Origin: Actinospineispora eucalypti | Lineage (GTDB): Bacteria > Actinomycetota > Actinomycetes > Mycobacteriales > Pseudonocardiaceae | Reading direction: 5' to 3' | DNA length: 64,000 bases | Assembly (NCBI GenBank): GCA_014208095.1 | Contig: JACHMT010000005.1 | Coordinates: forward strand, 124,001-188,000 | In this document: one piece after another, positions 1-8,219 of the stretch | Layout of the letters: the number at the start of each line of letters is the position of its first letter | Position numbering within the stretch: position 1 is the stretch's first letter | Notes under the pieces: generated by a model | Told to the model about the DNA's origin: nothing | Seen by the model: only the letters and a program-made list of their open reading frames with translations | The model's database searches: none | Translations under genes and position numbers: made by a program

Positions 1-1
1 G

Positions 2-253
2 TACCCGACCAGGGTGCGCACCACCGGCGCCGGCTTCTGCTTCAACGTGGGCCGGGGCGTGTCCGCGTTCGCGCCGTTCGGGCTGGCCGGCCTGGCGGCG
101 GTGATCGGGCTGTCCGGCGGGCTGCTGGTGTGTGCCGGGCTGTTCGCGGCGGCCGCGATGATCACTTTCCTGCTCCCCGGCGGCGTCGGGGCAACCGATG
201 AACGAGAAGGAGGGCGCGAGCATGCGCTGGGTGACGTACCGGCGGGCGGCTGA
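2..253 (+). CDS. MFS permease, C-terminal part only
   Basis: Only the last 83 residues are inside the window; the gene begins upstream. The visible part opens with YPTRVRTTGAGFC, which resembles the conserved stretch before the last two membrane helices of major facilitator permeases, and is followed by two hydrophobic segments (around GLAGLAAVIGLSGG and LVCAGLFAAAAMITFLLP). The last ~20 residues are polar and run into the next gene, whose start lies 32 bp before this stop, so the two are probably co-transcribed. The substrate cannot be read from this fragment; an organic or aromatic acid would suit the FAH-family hydrolase that follows, but this is inference. Confidence 0.75.
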   Translation, partial: YPTRVRTTGAGFCFNVGRGVSAFAPFGLAGLAAVIGLSGGLLVCAGLFAAAAMITFLLPGGVGATDEREGGREHALGDVPAGG

Positions 254-1154
254 CGGTGAAACCCGCCCCGGTCTGGTGCACGAGGGGAGGGTGTACGGGC
301 TGGACCGGCCCGGTTCGCTGCTCGAGCTGCTGGCGTCCGAGGGCGGCCTCGCCGCCGGGGCCGAACGGGCGCGGCGCGGCCCGGCCGAGGTGGTCGACCT
401 GGCCGAGACCCGGCTCTGCGCCCCGATCCCCGAGCCGCCGTCGGTGCGGGACTTCCTGTGCTTCGAGGAGCACCTGCGCAACGCGCTCTCCGCGCTGGGC
501 CGGTCCGAACCACCGGAGGTCTGGTACCGCCAGCCGGTGTTCTACTTCACCAACCCGGCCGCCATCCACGCGCCCGGCGACACCATCCCGATCTCCCCGG
601 GCAGTGCGGCGTTCGACTACGAGGTGGAGGTGGCCGCCGTGGTCGGGCGGCCCGGCTCCGACCTCTCGCCGGACGAGGCCGAGGCGCACATCGCCGGGTA
701 CCTGATCTTCTGCGACTGGTCCGCGCGCGACCTTCAGGCCGACGAGCAGGCCGCGGGCCTGGGGCCGGCCAAGGGCAAGGACAGCGCGACCAGCCTGGGC
801 CCGGTCCTGGTCACCCCGGACGAGCTGGAGCCGTACCGGGAGGGCAAGGGCTACCGGCTGGCCATGCGCGCCTCGGTGAACGGGGTGGACCAGGGCGGCG
901 GGTACTGGTCGGACATCCACTGGTCGTTCGGCCAGATGCTGGCCTACGCGTCGCGGGGCACCCGGCTGCGGGTGGGCGACGTGATCGGCAGCGGCACCGT
1001 GGGCACCGGTTGCCTGCTGGAGCTGGGCGGGCTGCACGGCCGCGACCGCCATCCCTATCTGCGCGCCGGCGACACGGTGAGCATCCAGGTGGAACAGCTC
1101 GGCGAGCTGGTCGGGCACATCGGTGCCGGGCCCGAGCCGGTGCCGCTGGGCTGA
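222..1154 (+). CDS. fumarylacetoacetate hydrolase (FAH) family protein
   Basis: A 310-residue protein of the FAH superfamily, metal-dependent enzymes that hydrolyse or isomerise 2-oxo/enol acids in catabolism of aromatic compounds and sugars. The C-terminal catalytic fold is clear from about residue 75: RDFLCFEEHLRN, then AAFDYEVEVAAVVG with the acidic residues that bind the divalent metal, then FCDWSARDLQ. The ATG at 222 is preferred over the in-frame ATG at 198 because AAGGAGG lies 8 nt upstream of it. It overlaps the end of the MFS permease, suggesting uptake plus catabolism of one compound. The exact substrate (fumarylpyruvate, homoprotocatechuate derivative or another) cannot be told. 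Confidence 0.88.
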   Translation: MRWVTYRRAADGETRPGLVHEGRVYGLDRPGSLLELLASEGGLAAGAERARRGPAEVVDLAETRLCAPIPEPPSVRDFLCFEEHLRNALSALGRSEPPEVWYRQPVFYFTNPAAIHAPGDTIPISPGSAAFDYEVEVAAVVGRPGSDLSPDEAEAHIAGYLIFCDWSARDLQADEQAAGLGPAKGKDSATSLGPVLVTPDELEPYREGKGYRLAMRASVNGVDQGGGYWSDIHWSFGQMLAYASRGTRLRVGDVIGSGTVGTGCLLELGGLHGRDRHPYLRAGDTVSIQVEQLGELVGHIGAGPEPVPLG

Positions 1155-1170
1155 GCCATATACTTCCCGC

Positions 1171-1568
1171 GCGGACGAGCTGGCCGGGCGGCCGCGTCGG
1201 CGCGGTGAGTGATCACGGCGCCGCCGAGGAAAGTCCGGACTCCGCAGGGCAGGGTGGTTGTTAACGGCAACCCGGGGCGACCCGCGGGACAGTGCCACAG
1301 AAAACAGACCGCCCCGGCGCGCGAGCGGCGGGGTAAGGGTGAAACGGTGGTGTAAGAGACCACCAGCACCCCGGGTGACCGGGGTGGCTCGGTAAACCCC
1401 ACCCGGAGCAAGGCCAGACAGCAGGTGTTCGAGGGCGGCCCGCCCGATGCCTGCGGGTAGGTTGCACAGAGCCCGTCGGTGACGGCGGGCCGAGATGGAT
1501 GGCCGCCGAACGGAACGCCGCAAGGCGTCCGGGAACAGGATCCGGCTTACAGGCCAGCTCGTCCGCGC
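1171..1568 (+). ncRNA. rnpB: RNase P RNA (type A)
   Basis: Catalytic RNA of ribonuclease P, which matures tRNA 5' ends. The hallmark core is present: GAGGAAAGTCCGGAC near 1226, CACAGAAAACAGACCGCC near 1297, GGTAAGGGTGAAA near 1332, and GGATCCGGCTTACAGGCC before the end. The two ends pair perfectly as helix P1: GCGGACGAGCTGGCC (1171-1185) with GGCCAGCTCGTCCGC (1552-1566). This closing helix sets both boundaries to within a few bases and the + orientation. Long antisense reading frames cross this region and are not real. Confidence 0.97.
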
Positions 1569-1884
1569 GGCCCTTTCTGACCTGCTCGAAAAGAAGATCG
1601 GGTCTGACCTGCGAATATAGTTGTACTCGTTTCTCGAGGGTTCCTACCCCTGCCCAACGGTCCGGCGATCACCCGGTCGTACCCCGCCGGTCGCCGTCAC
1701 AAGCGTGAACACCGTTGGGGGCCGATAGCGGCGTCGGGAGCGCGGTTGCCGGTTCGGACCGTCGCCCAGGGACTCCCCCGAACCCAGGCGAGACTCCGAA
1801 CCGGCAACCCTTCGCGCGACCGCGCGGCAACCCCCCGCGTCGAGGGGCCGTGAGCGCGGCGTGTGACCGGAGGGGGTGACCGGG
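1569..1884. other. gene-free stretch after rnpB
   Basis: About 316 bases between rnpB and the convergent small gene at 1885-2199. No reading frame here looks like a protein. The one clear structure is the perfect inverted repeat at 1744-1809, listed separately. The region probably holds the 3' ends of both transcripts. Confidence 0.6.
1744..1809. repeat. 15-bp perfect inverted repeat, possible bidirectional terminator
   Basis: GGTTGCCGGTTCGGA (1744-1758) is the exact reverse complement of TCCGAACCGGCAACC (1795-1809), enclosing 36 bases in which GTCGCC and GGCGA can pair again. It lies between convergent units (rnpB and the minus-strand gene ending at 1885). There is no T-run, but actinobacterial terminators often lack one. 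Confidence 0.5.
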
Positions 1885-2199
1885 CTAGACGACTCCTCCC
1901 GTGCCGGTACGCACGCCACGCGGGTCGAGGTAGTGGTGCAGTAGCGCGATCGCTGTGTGTGCTTCGGCGACGAACGCGTCCGGTTGGTTTTCCCGGCCCA
2001 GCGCGCCGAGGTAAAGGTTCTGGTCGAGGGCGCCACCCTTGGCTCGTTGTTCGAAGCGCCAGTCCAGGAAGCGCGCCACGTGGGTCACGCAGCGCTCGCG
2101 TTCGTCGTTGGTCTGGCGGTGTTGGCGGGCGAGCCAGACGATGAACCCGGCGAGCGTGGCATCGACTGACGGAACATCCTCCAGGCTGACCGTGGCCAT
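1885..2199 (-). CDS. hypothetical small protein
   Basis: A 104-residue acidic, mostly helical protein of unrecognised family. The ATG at 2197-2199 follows GGGGAGGAGCC on the minus strand, a good ribosome site, so the longer reading frame upstream is not used. It contains WLARQHRQTNDERERC and HVARFLDWRFEQR, which loosely resemble the SAM-like N-terminal fold of integrases, but no catalytic domain follows and I would not assign that function. It lies just downstream of the GAF-ANTAR gene on the same strand (57 bp gap) and may be co-transcribed with it. Confidence 0.55.
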   Translation of the reverse strand: MATVSLEDVPSVDATLAGFIVWLARQHRQTNDERERCVTHVARFLDWRFEQRAKGGALDQNLYLGALGRENQPDAFVAEAHTAIALLHHYLDPRGVRTGTGGVV

Positions 2200-2255
2200 T
2201 TCGGCTCCTCCCCTTGCCGAGCGTGCGGGTCGTGCGGTGGTCTCGAGCGGTGGTC

Positions 2256-3098
2256 TCAAGCGGTGGTTGTCGGCCGGTCGCAGCCGGCGCCGGCCCAGGT
2301 GTTGGCCCGCGGGTCGGGTCGGGTCGTGAGCTGTTGCCACAGTGCTCGCGCGACTCCGTCGGCGCGGTGATCGCTGGTGGGAGCGGGCAGTCCGGCGGGT
2401 TGGTCGACCGGCTCATTCCCGAGGTACTCGACCAGGCCGACCGCGAGTGCGCGCAGCTTGACGTTGTGGTTCTGGCTGGTCTCGCGCAGCATCCGCCAGG
2501 CCTCGGTACTCCCGAGGCCGGTGGCGGCGACGATCGCGCCTTTGGCCTGTTCGATGATCGCCCGGCTGGTGAGCAGCCGCAGCACGTGTTCGGGACCGTC
2601 GGCGGCGGTGGCGTTGGTGACCGCGATCGCCGCCTCGACCAGCTGCTTGTAGCGGTCGAGCACGTCCAGGGTGTGTTCGTCGGCGGGTTTGGGCAGCGTG
2701 CAGGACAGCAGGATGGTGCTCTGCTCCAGGTGCCCGACCGGGAGAACCGCCATGCCCTGGATCCGTGCCCACGCGCGGGCCTGCTCAGGCAGTAGCGCGG
2801 TCACCGCCTCGCGGGTCAGCTCCGGCCAGCGCGGATCCGACCAAAGGTCGGTGACCACGATCGGCAGGCCCGTGGTGATGGCATCGGGGACCGGCCCCCC
2901 GAGCCGTTCGGCCTGCGCCTCGACCAACCCGGCGTCCTCGCCCAATGTGATCAGCCGCAGCACGCCCTGCGCCGACAGCGTGCTGACCGACAGCGACACC
3001 GGCGGCGGATCCGCCAGCTCGGCACGGATCCGCACCAAGATCGTGTGCAGCAGCCGCTTGAGTGGCCCCCAGTCCGGTGACACCAAGCCCGGATCCAC
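2256..3098 (-). CDS. GAF-ANTAR regulator (copy 1)
   Basis: A 280-residue regulator. Residues ~25-185 form a GAF-like sensor domain (around GLPIVVTDLWSDPRWPEL and LPVGHLEQSTILLS). Residues ~200-255 form an ANTAR domain (TSRAIIEQAKGAIVAATG, then ETSQNHNVKLRALA), an RNA-binding antiterminator module. The GTG at 3096-3098 is chosen because GGAGG lies 8 nt upstream and the paralogue at 12742-13536 starts at the equivalent residue (DPGLVSPDW against DQGLVSPDW). The likely role is sensing a small ligand and stopping premature termination on a target mRNA; target and ligand are unknown. A strong stem-loop lies in its own leader at 3181-3219. Confidence 0.88.
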   Translation of the reverse strand: MDPGLVSPDWGPLKRLLHTILVRIRAELADPPPVSLSVSTLSAQGVLRLITLGEDAGLVEAQAERLGGPVPDAITTGLPIVVTDLWSDPRWPELTREAVTALLPEQARAWARIQGMAVLPVGHLEQSTILLSCTLPKPADEHTLDVLDRYKQLVEAAIAVTNATAADGPEHVLRLLTSRAIIEQAKGAIVAATGLGSTEAWRMLRETSQNHNVKLRALAVGLVEYLGNEPVDQPAGLPAPTSDHRADGVARALWQQLTTRPDPRANTWAGAGCDRPTTTA

Positions 3099-3180
3099 CG
3101 GAAACACCTCCAACCCGGCCGAAACACGCGGACCCGGCCGCGGCAGCGGCCAGGAGGTAACAGCAACGATCACAACGACA

Positions 3181-3219
3181 CCCTCAAGCCGAGGCGAACA
3201 CCAGCCCTCGGCTTGAGGG
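3181..3219 (-). repeat. 14-bp perfect stem-loop in the leader of the GAF-ANTAR gene
   Basis: CCCTCAAGCCGAGG (3181-3194) pairs exactly with CCTCGGCTTGAGGG (3206-3219), leaving an 11-nt loop. It lies 83 nt upstream of the GTG of the minus-strand ANTAR gene, within its probable 5' leader. It could be a terminator/attenuator or simply the end of another transcript. The loop is not the hexanucleotide loop of described ANTAR targets. Confidence 0.55.
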
Positions 3220-3355
3220 GCATGTAGCGGTTGGCTTCCCGGAGGGTAAGGAGGACATGCTTACACGTCAAGGAATACCGGCAAAACGTAACGTGTTTGA
3301 TTGATCGTGTGCTCTGACTCGCGTGTATCAACCCGCGGGTCTACGCTCCCGAGGC

Positions 3356-3709
3356 ATGTCTGGGGGCCAAGAACAGGGAAACTGGACACTCCTGACCGCC
3401 CACGGACGCACCCTGGTCGCTATCGCCCAGGACTCGGACGCCCGAATGCGGGACCTGGCCGCGGTGATCGGGGTGACCGAGAGAACCGTGCAGGCGATCG
3501 TGGCCGACCTGGAAGCCGCCGGCTACGTGACCCACACCCGAATCGGACGACGCAACCGCTACACGGTCCATGAGAACCGCCCGTTCCGCCACCCCGCCCA
3601 GGACGGCCACCTGGTCGGTCCACTGCTCGACCTGCTCGCCGGGCACAAACCTCATGAATCACTCGCCCAGCGGCCACCCGCCGCCGAGCCCGCTCACACC
3701 AAGCCCTGA
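3356..3709 (+). CDS. winged helix-turn-helix regulator (MarR/ArsR-like)
   Basis: A 117-residue protein with one DNA-binding wing-helix domain in its first ~75 residues: LLTAHGRTLVAIAQD, then RMRDLAAVIGVTERTVQAIV (helix-turn-helix), then LEAAGYVTHTRIGRRNRYTV (recognition end and wing). The tail is Pro/Ala-rich. The ATG at 3356 has GAGG 5 nt upstream; a GTG at 3323 would add 11 residues. It stands divergent from the GAF-ANTAR gene, so it may control that intergenic region, but no operator was identified. No metal-binding cysteine pattern is visible. Confidence 0.75.
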   Translation: MSGGQEQGNWTLLTAHGRTLVAIAQDSDARMRDLAAVIGVTERTVQAIVADLEAAGYVTHTRIGRRNRYTVHENRPFRHPAQDGHLVGPLLDLLAGHKPHESLAQRPPAAEPAHTKP

Positions 3710-3932
3710 GCGGTCGCGCCCCCGCGGAACCGCGTGCTCGACCCGATACCCACACGACGCCGCGCAGGCCGTGCCGATCCGGGGCGATGGCGCACCCGCT
3801 GACGAACCCGGACGAGTTCGCTCACCCGAGCGGGCTTGCCTACATCTCGTCGAGGCGCTTGCGGCCCCTACCCGCCGGGCCGGGCCTGAAACCCCGGTTT
3901 GTCGCCGCCGGTGCGGGGTATGGACGGGCGTG

Positions 3933-4406
3933 ATGAGTGGCGGGAGGCGGACGTCGGCGGCGCTGGAGGCGCTGGAGGCGCTGGTGTGGTCGGTGCCGCT
4001 GGCCGGTTGCTGGCTGGGTTCGGTGCCGAGTTGGAGCCCCGAGGAGGGGCTGGCCGGCGCGGTGGCCGCGCTGGTGGGCGGCTGGTGCGCGGTGTTGGCC
4101 CGGCGGGCGTATGGCGCGGTCTGGCGGGTGGACCGGCAGTGGTTGCGCTGGCTGCGACCGCTGCCGGCCGCGCTCCTCGCGGACCTGGCCCGGGTCCCGC
4201 GGCCGCCGTCCGGTGGGCGCCGGCGCACGCTGCGGCTGCCCGAGGGCGAGCCGTCCGAGGTGGGCGTGACCCGCCAGGGGCTGGCCGGGCTGCTGCTGTC
4301 CGTCACTCCGGGCAGCTATCCGGTGGACATGCCCGACGAGCCCCCCGCCCTGGTGCTGCATGTGCTGGGGCCGCCCAGCCGGCTGGAACGCGAGGTGTCG
4401 CGGTGA
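3933..4406 (+). CDS. mrpE: Mrp-type antiporter subunit E
   Basis: First gene of a seven-gene operon for a multisubunit cation/proton antiporter (Mrp/Mnh). The 157-residue protein has two N-terminal hydrophobic segments (EALVWSVPLAGCWLGS and AALVGGWCAVLARRA), then the MrpE cytoplasmic part with LLLSVTPGSYPVD, a typical E-subunit signature. The reading frame stays open far upstream, but the ATG at 3933 fits the family N-terminus. Its stop overlaps the next GTG (GTGA), indicating translational coupling. Mrp complexes exchange Na+ or K+ for H+ and support pH and salt homeostasis. Confidence 0.85.
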   Translation: MSGGRRTSAALEALEALVWSVPLAGCWLGSVPSWSPEEGLAGAVAALVGGWCAVLARRAYGAVWRVDRQWLRWLRPLPAALLADLARVPRPPSGGRRRTLRLPEGEPSEVGVTRQGLAGLLLSVTPGSYPVDMPDEPPALVLHVLGPPSRLEREVSR

Positions 4407-4657
4407 GTCCGTGGCTGCTCGGCGCCGCCGCACTGCTGGTCGGTGGGCTCGGCCCGGCGGTGCTGCTCACCATGCGGGGGGACCCGGTGCGCCGGTTGCT
4501 GGGCCTGCAGCTCGCCGGCCCGGTGACGGTGCTGGTGTTGCTGTTGCTCGCCCAGGGCCTCGGCCAGTCCATGTATCTGATCGTGCCGTTGTGCCTGGCG
4601 CTGGTCGGGTTCACCGGGACGTTGGTGTTCACCCGGCTGATGAGGCCGAGGGCGTGA
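4403..4657 (+). CDS. mrpF: Mrp-type antiporter subunit F
   Basis: An 84-residue, three-helix membrane protein in the F position of the operon. It starts with GTG overlapping the mrpE stop by 4 bp and ends overlapping the next GTG. Hydrophobic segments are PWLLGAAALLVGG, LQLAGPVTVLVLLLLAQGL and LIVPLCLALVGFTGTLVF; the sequence MRGDPVRRLLGLQLAG matches the cytoplasmic loop of MrpF/MnhF. Size and order support the call. It has no activity of its own known and acts as part of the complex. Confidence 0.82.
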   Translation: MSPWLLGAAALLVGGLGPAVLLTMRGDPVRRLLGLQLAGPVTVLVLLLLAQGLGQSMYLIVPLCLALVGFTGTLVFTRLMRPRA

Positions 4658-4947
4658 CCGCGCAGGTGCTGGTGTGGGCGCTGCTCGGGCTGGCCGTGGC
4701 ACTGGTGCTGACCTGCTCGGTGCGGTTGCTGGTTGCCGGGGACGACTACGCCCGGTTGCACCTGATGGCGCCGGTGACCTCGGTCGCGGGTCCCTTGGTG
4801 GGCCTGGCGATCGCCGTGCGCAACGGGTTCGGCCTGGCCACCGCGACGGCGCTGCTGACCGTGGCGCTGCTGGTGCTGGCCGGGGCGGCGGTGCAGGGCG
4901 CGATGGGCCGGCTGGTCGCGGCGCACCGGGACGGGCAACGGCGATGA
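4654..4947 (+). CDS. mrpG: Mrp-type antiporter subunit G
   Basis: A 97-residue membrane protein with the MrpG/MnhG signature DDYARLHLMAPVTSVAGPLV near residues 27-46, and three hydrophobic segments. GTG start overlapping the mrpF stop (GTGA) and ATG of the next gene overlapping its own stop. Position E-F-G is the normal order for these operons. Confidence 0.85.
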   Translation: MTAQVLVWALLGLAVALVLTCSVRLLVAGDDYARLHLMAPVTSVAGPLVGLAIAVRNGFGLATATALLTVALLVLAGAAVQGAMGRLVAAHRDGQRR

Positions 4948-5195
4948 CCACGGTGCTGCTCGCCTCGGCCTACACGCTGGTGCTGGTCAGCGGCACGTGC
5001 GTGGCATTGACCGGTGACCCGGCCCGGCAGGCGCCGGCGATGGCGGTGTTCGGACTGGTGCTGAGCGTGCTGTTCGTGCTGCTCGGCGCGCCGGATGTGG
5101 CGTTGTCCCAGATCGCGGTCGGCTCCGTGGTGACGCCGCTGCTGGTGCTGCTCACCGTGCGCGCGGTGGCCCGGAACCGGGAGCGCGACCGGTGA
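4944..5195 (+). CDS. MbhD/MnhB-related small subunit (DUF4040-like)
   Basis: An 83-residue, three-helix protein corresponding to the small subunit found between G and B in group-2 Mrp operons and in membrane-bound hydrogenases (MbhD-like, DUF4040). In canonical Mrp this segment is part of the C-terminal end of MrpA. Visible signature: DVALSQIAVGSVVTPLLVLL, which resembles the family motif. ATG overlaps the mrpG stop and the next ATG overlaps this stop. Its presence as a separate gene marks the operon as the split, MrpA-less type. Confidence 0.75.
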   Translation: MTTVLLASAYTLVLVSGTCVALTGDPARQAPAMAVFGLVLSVLFVLLGAPDVALSQIAVGSVVTPLLVLLTVRAVARNRERDR

Positions 5196-5932
5196 GCCGG
5201 CGTGGCCGCTTCCTGGTGTTCGCCGTCGGCGCGGCCGGGCTGATGGCGCTGTTCGTCGGCGCGCTCGGCGGGCTGCCGGAGTTCGGCGGGGGCTTCCATC
5301 CGTACCGGGACCGGGCGGTCGCCGCGGCGTGGTCGCGGGCCACCACGAACGCGGTCTCCTCGGTGAACTTCGAGCAGCGCGCCCTGGACACCCTGGGCGA
5401 GGAGATGATCCTGCTCGGCTCGGTGCTCGCGGCCGCGGTGCTGCTGCGCCCGGCGGACGACGAGGGTGAACGCGAGCCGCCGGCCGACGGGCGGCTGCTG
5501 CCGACCACGGTGCTGGCCGGTTATCTGCTGCTGCCGGTCACCCTGGTGCTCTCGCTGAGCGTGGTGGCGCACGGCGCGATCAGCCCCGGTGGCGGCTTCC
5601 AGGGTGGCGTACTGGCCGCCGGTGGCCTGCACCTGCTCTACCTGGCCGGCAGCTACCGCATGTTGCGCCGGCTGCGGCCCGACCGCTGGGCGGTGTGGGC
5701 CGAGGCGGCCGGCGCGGGCGGCTTCGTCGCGTTCGGGCTGGCCGGGCTGGCCTCGGCGGCCACTTTCCTCGCCGGCCTGCTGCCCACCGGAGAGCCCGGC
5801 CGGTTGGCCTCGGCCGGCACCGTGCTGGTGCTCAACCTCGCGGTCGGAGTGGCGGTGTTCGGCGGTGTGGTGGAGCTGCTCGCCCGGTTCCTGCGCCAGG
5901 AGGAGACGCTGGTCGGACGGGGCGGCCGGTGA
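5192..5932 (+). CDS. mrpB: Mrp-type antiporter subunit B
   Basis: A 246-residue membrane protein. The N-terminal third carries the MbhE-like segment (LGGLPEFGGGFHPYRD and AVSSVNFEQRALDTLGE, the latter shared with the end of MrpA). The C-terminal part is MnhB with HGAISPGGGFQGGVLAAGG, a strongly conserved motif of the B subunit. About six or seven hydrophobic segments are visible. It thus looks like a natural fusion of the MbhE-like piece to MrpB. Coupled by overlap to neighbours on both sides. Confidence 0.85.
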   Translation: MSRRGRFLVFAVGAAGLMALFVGALGGLPEFGGGFHPYRDRAVAAAWSRATTNAVSSVNFEQRALDTLGEEMILLGSVLAAAVLLRPADDEGEREPPADGRLLPTTVLAGYLLLPVTLVLSLSVVAHGAISPGGGFQGGVLAAGGLHLLYLAGSYRMLRRLRPDRWAVWAEAAGAGGFVAFGLAGLASAATFLAGLLPTGEPGRLASAGTVLVLNLAVGVAVFGGVVELLARFLRQEETLVGRGGR

Positions 5933-6276
5933 CCGCGTACGCCTACGGGGTGGCCGGCTGGCTGATGCTGGTCGGCTGCTTCGGCATGGCGCGGTCCCGG
6001 GACCTGGTCGCCTCGGTGGTGTCGCTGACGGTGACCCAGGCGGGCAGCTACGTGCTGCTGCTGACCGTGGGTTACCAGCGCGGCGCGGTGGCGCCCATCC
6101 TCGGACCGGCCGGGGCCGGTACCGCGCCGGTGGTCGATCCGGTGGTGCAGGCGATGGCGCTCACCGACATCGTCGTGTCCGCCACGGTCACCGCGCTGCT
6201 GCTGGCGTTGGTCATCCAGGTCGCCAAGCGGCACGGCACGGTGAACCCGGACGAGCTGCGCGCGCTGCGGGGTTGA
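5929..6276 (+). CDS. mrpC: Mrp-type antiporter subunit C (NuoK-like)
   Basis: A 115-residue, three-helix membrane protein homologous to NuoK of complex I. The central helix carries DLVASVVSLTVTQAGSYVLL and the third has ALTDIVVSATVTALLLALVI, the usual LTDIVV signature of MrpC/MnhC. GTG start overlaps the mrpB stop. The next gene starts 3 bp after its stop. Confidence 0.87.
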   Translation: MTAYAYGVAGWLMLVGCFGMARSRDLVASVVSLTVTQAGSYVLLLTVGYQRGAVAPILGPAGAGTAPVVDPVVQAMALTDIVVSATVTALLLALVIQVAKRHGTVNPDELRALRG

Positions 6277-6279
6277 CCG

Positions 6280-8142
6280 GTGGCCTTTCCGTCGGGTGCG
6301 CTGCCGCTGGGGGTGCTGCCGGCCGCGGGTATCGCGCTGCCCATGCTGACCGCCTGCCTGCTGGTCGGGCTGGGCCGGTGGCTGCCGCGGGTGGCGGTGG
6401 ACGCGCTGGCCACCGGGGCGGCACTGGCCGTGCTCGCGGCGATGGCCGCGCTCGCCAACGGCACCGGGACGGTCACCTCGGTCAGCTGGATCGGCGGCTG
6501 GCTGCCGGACGCGGGCGGCGGGGTGGGGATCGCACTGGTGGCCGACCGGTTCGGCGCCGGACTGGCCGCGCTGGCCGCCGGGCTGGTCGCGGCGGCGCTG
6601 CTGTACAGCTGGCACTACCTGCGGGACGCCCAGGCGCATTTCCAGGCGCTGCTGTTGCTGTTCCTGTCCGGCATGGTGGGGTTCGCGCTGTCCGGGGACC
6701 TGTTCGACATGCTGGTCTACTTCGAGCTGATGGGCGCGGTGGCCTACGGGCTGGCCGGCTACAAGGTCGACGAGCCCCGGTCCGTGCAGGGCGGGCTCAC
6801 CTTCGGCGTGATCAACTCGGTGGGCGCGTACTTCGCGCTGGCCGGGGTGGCGCTGCTGTACGCGGCCACCGGCCAGCTGGGCCTGGCCCAGCTCGGCGAG
6901 GCGATACGGGCGTCGCCCCCGTCGCACGGGCTGGTGTTGGCCGGGTTCGTGCTGGTCGGATCGGGTTGGCTGGTCAAGGCGGCCGTGGTGCCGTTCCACT
7001 TCTGGTTGGCCGATGCGCACGCGGTGGCGCCCACCCCGGTGTGCGTGGTGTTCTCCGGGGTGATGGCCGAGCTCGGCCTTTACGGGGTCGCCCGGGTGTA
7101 CCTGGTGGTGTGCCGACCGGTGCTGCCCGAGGCGGCCGTCCACCGGGCACTGGTGGTCCTGGCCGTGGTCACCGCGCTGCTCGGCTCGGCGATGTGCCTG
7201 GTGCAGCGGCACCTGAAACGGCTGCTGGCCTACTCCACGATCGCGCACATCGGGCTGTTCCTGCTGGCCCTGCAGACCTTCACCCCGGACGGGGGCACCG
7301 CCGCCGCGCTCTACCTGGTCGGCCATGCCGGGGTGAAGGGCGCGCTGTTCCTGCTCGTCGGGCTGTTGCTGGCCCGCTACCGCAGCGTGGACGAAGCCGC
7401 GCTGCACGGCGCCGGCCGGCCGCATCGGCTGGAGGCGGCGCTGTTCCTGCTGGCCGCGCTGGCGCTGGCCGGCCTGCCGCCGGGTGGGCCGGGGCTGGGC
7501 AAGGCGCTCGCCGAGGACGCCACCGCACGGGCCGGGATCGGGTGGGCGCACTGGGTGTTCCTCGGCGTCTCGGTGGCTACCGGGGCGGCGGTGCTGCGCG
7601 CCGGCGCCCGGGTGTACCTGGGCATCGGCTCACCGCCGGTGACCGACGGCGAGCACACCAGCGGGCGGGACGAGGAGCCGGAGACCGAGCACCGGCTGGG
7701 ACGGCCGCCGGTGACCATGCTCGGGGTGGCCGTGCTACTGCTGGCCGGCGGGCTCTCCGTCGGCGTGCTGACCCCGCTGGGCGACGCGGTCGGCGCCGGC
7801 GCCGACCGGTTCCTGGACGGCGCCGGCTACCGGGCCTCGGTGCTGCACGGCACTCCACCGCCCGCCGCGGTCCCCTCGGCGTCGGGGTGGACCGCGCACG
7901 GCGGCCGGCAGGGTCTGCTCGCCGGCGTGCTCGCGGTGCTCACCGCGCTCGCCATGGTGTACCGCGCCCGGCTCACCGCGGCCGTTGCCCGGCCGCTCGC
8001 CGTCACCCGGCGGGTGCTGACCCCGGTCCGCGCGGCCTGGCTGGCCGTGGAACGGGCGCACTCCGGGCACATCGGCGACTACCTGGCCTGGTTGCTGTTC
8101 GGGGTGGCCGCGTTCGCCGCGCTGCTCGTGCTGCCCGGCTGA
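6280..8142 (+). CDS. mrpD: Mrp-type antiporter subunit D / complex I-like proton-translocating subunit
   Basis: A 620-residue polytopic membrane protein of the NuoL/M/N-MrpA/D family, the ion-conducting subunit. Key features are VYFELMGAVAYGLAGYK with the conserved helix-5 glutamate, VKAAVVPFHFWLADAHAVAPTPV with the helix-7 lysine and downstream histidines, and LAYSTIAHIGLF. The last ~170 residues include a charged loop and three extra helices. The start is GTG at 6280, just after the mrpC stop. It is the only large antiporter-like subunit in the operon: no full-length MrpA is present, unlike the canonical seven-subunit complex. Confidence 0.87.
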   Translation: MAFPSGALPLGVLPAAGIALPMLTACLLVGLGRWLPRVAVDALATGAALAVLAAMAALANGTGTVTSVSWIGGWLPDAGGGVGIALVADRFGAGLAALAAGLVAAALLYSWHYLRDAQAHFQALLLLFLSGMVGFALSGDLFDMLVYFELMGAVAYGLAGYKVDEPRSVQGGLTFGVINSVGAYFALAGVALLYAATGQLGLAQLGEAIRASPPSHGLVLAGFVLVGSGWLVKAAVVPFHFWLADAHAVAPTPVCVVFSGVMAELGLYGVARVYLVVCRPVLPEAAVHRALVVLAVVTALLGSAMCLVQRHLKRLLAYSTIAHIGLFLLALQTFTPDGGTAAALYLVGHAGVKGALFLLVGLLLARYRSVDEAALHGAGRPHRLEAALFLLAALALAGLPPGGPGLGKALAEDATARAGIGWAHWVFLGVSVATGAAVLRAGARVYLGIGSPPVTDGEHTSGRDEEPETEHRLGRPPVTMLGVAVLLLAGGLSVGVLTPLGDAVGAGADRFLDGAGYRASVLHGTPPPAAVPSASGWTAHGGRQGLLAGVLAVLTALAMVYRARLTAAVARPLAVTRRVLTPVRAAWLAVERAHSGHIGDYLAWLLFGVAAFAALLVLPG

Positions 8143-8219
8143 ACCGCATTGGCCCCCGGCCGCATACGGCGGGCCGCTTCGGGTACTTCACCGGCTGACC
8201 GGACCCACGAGGAGGCCAG

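Noticed and set aside
162..1523. 453-codon minus-strand frame across the FAH gene and rnpB
   Set aside because: It covers a structured RNA with all RNase P core motifs, so it cannot be a gene.
5589..8198. 869-codon plus-strand frame across mrpB, mrpC and mrpD
   Set aside because: Arg/Gly/Ala-rich noise; the overlapping antiporter subunits in the other frames have clear membrane motifs.
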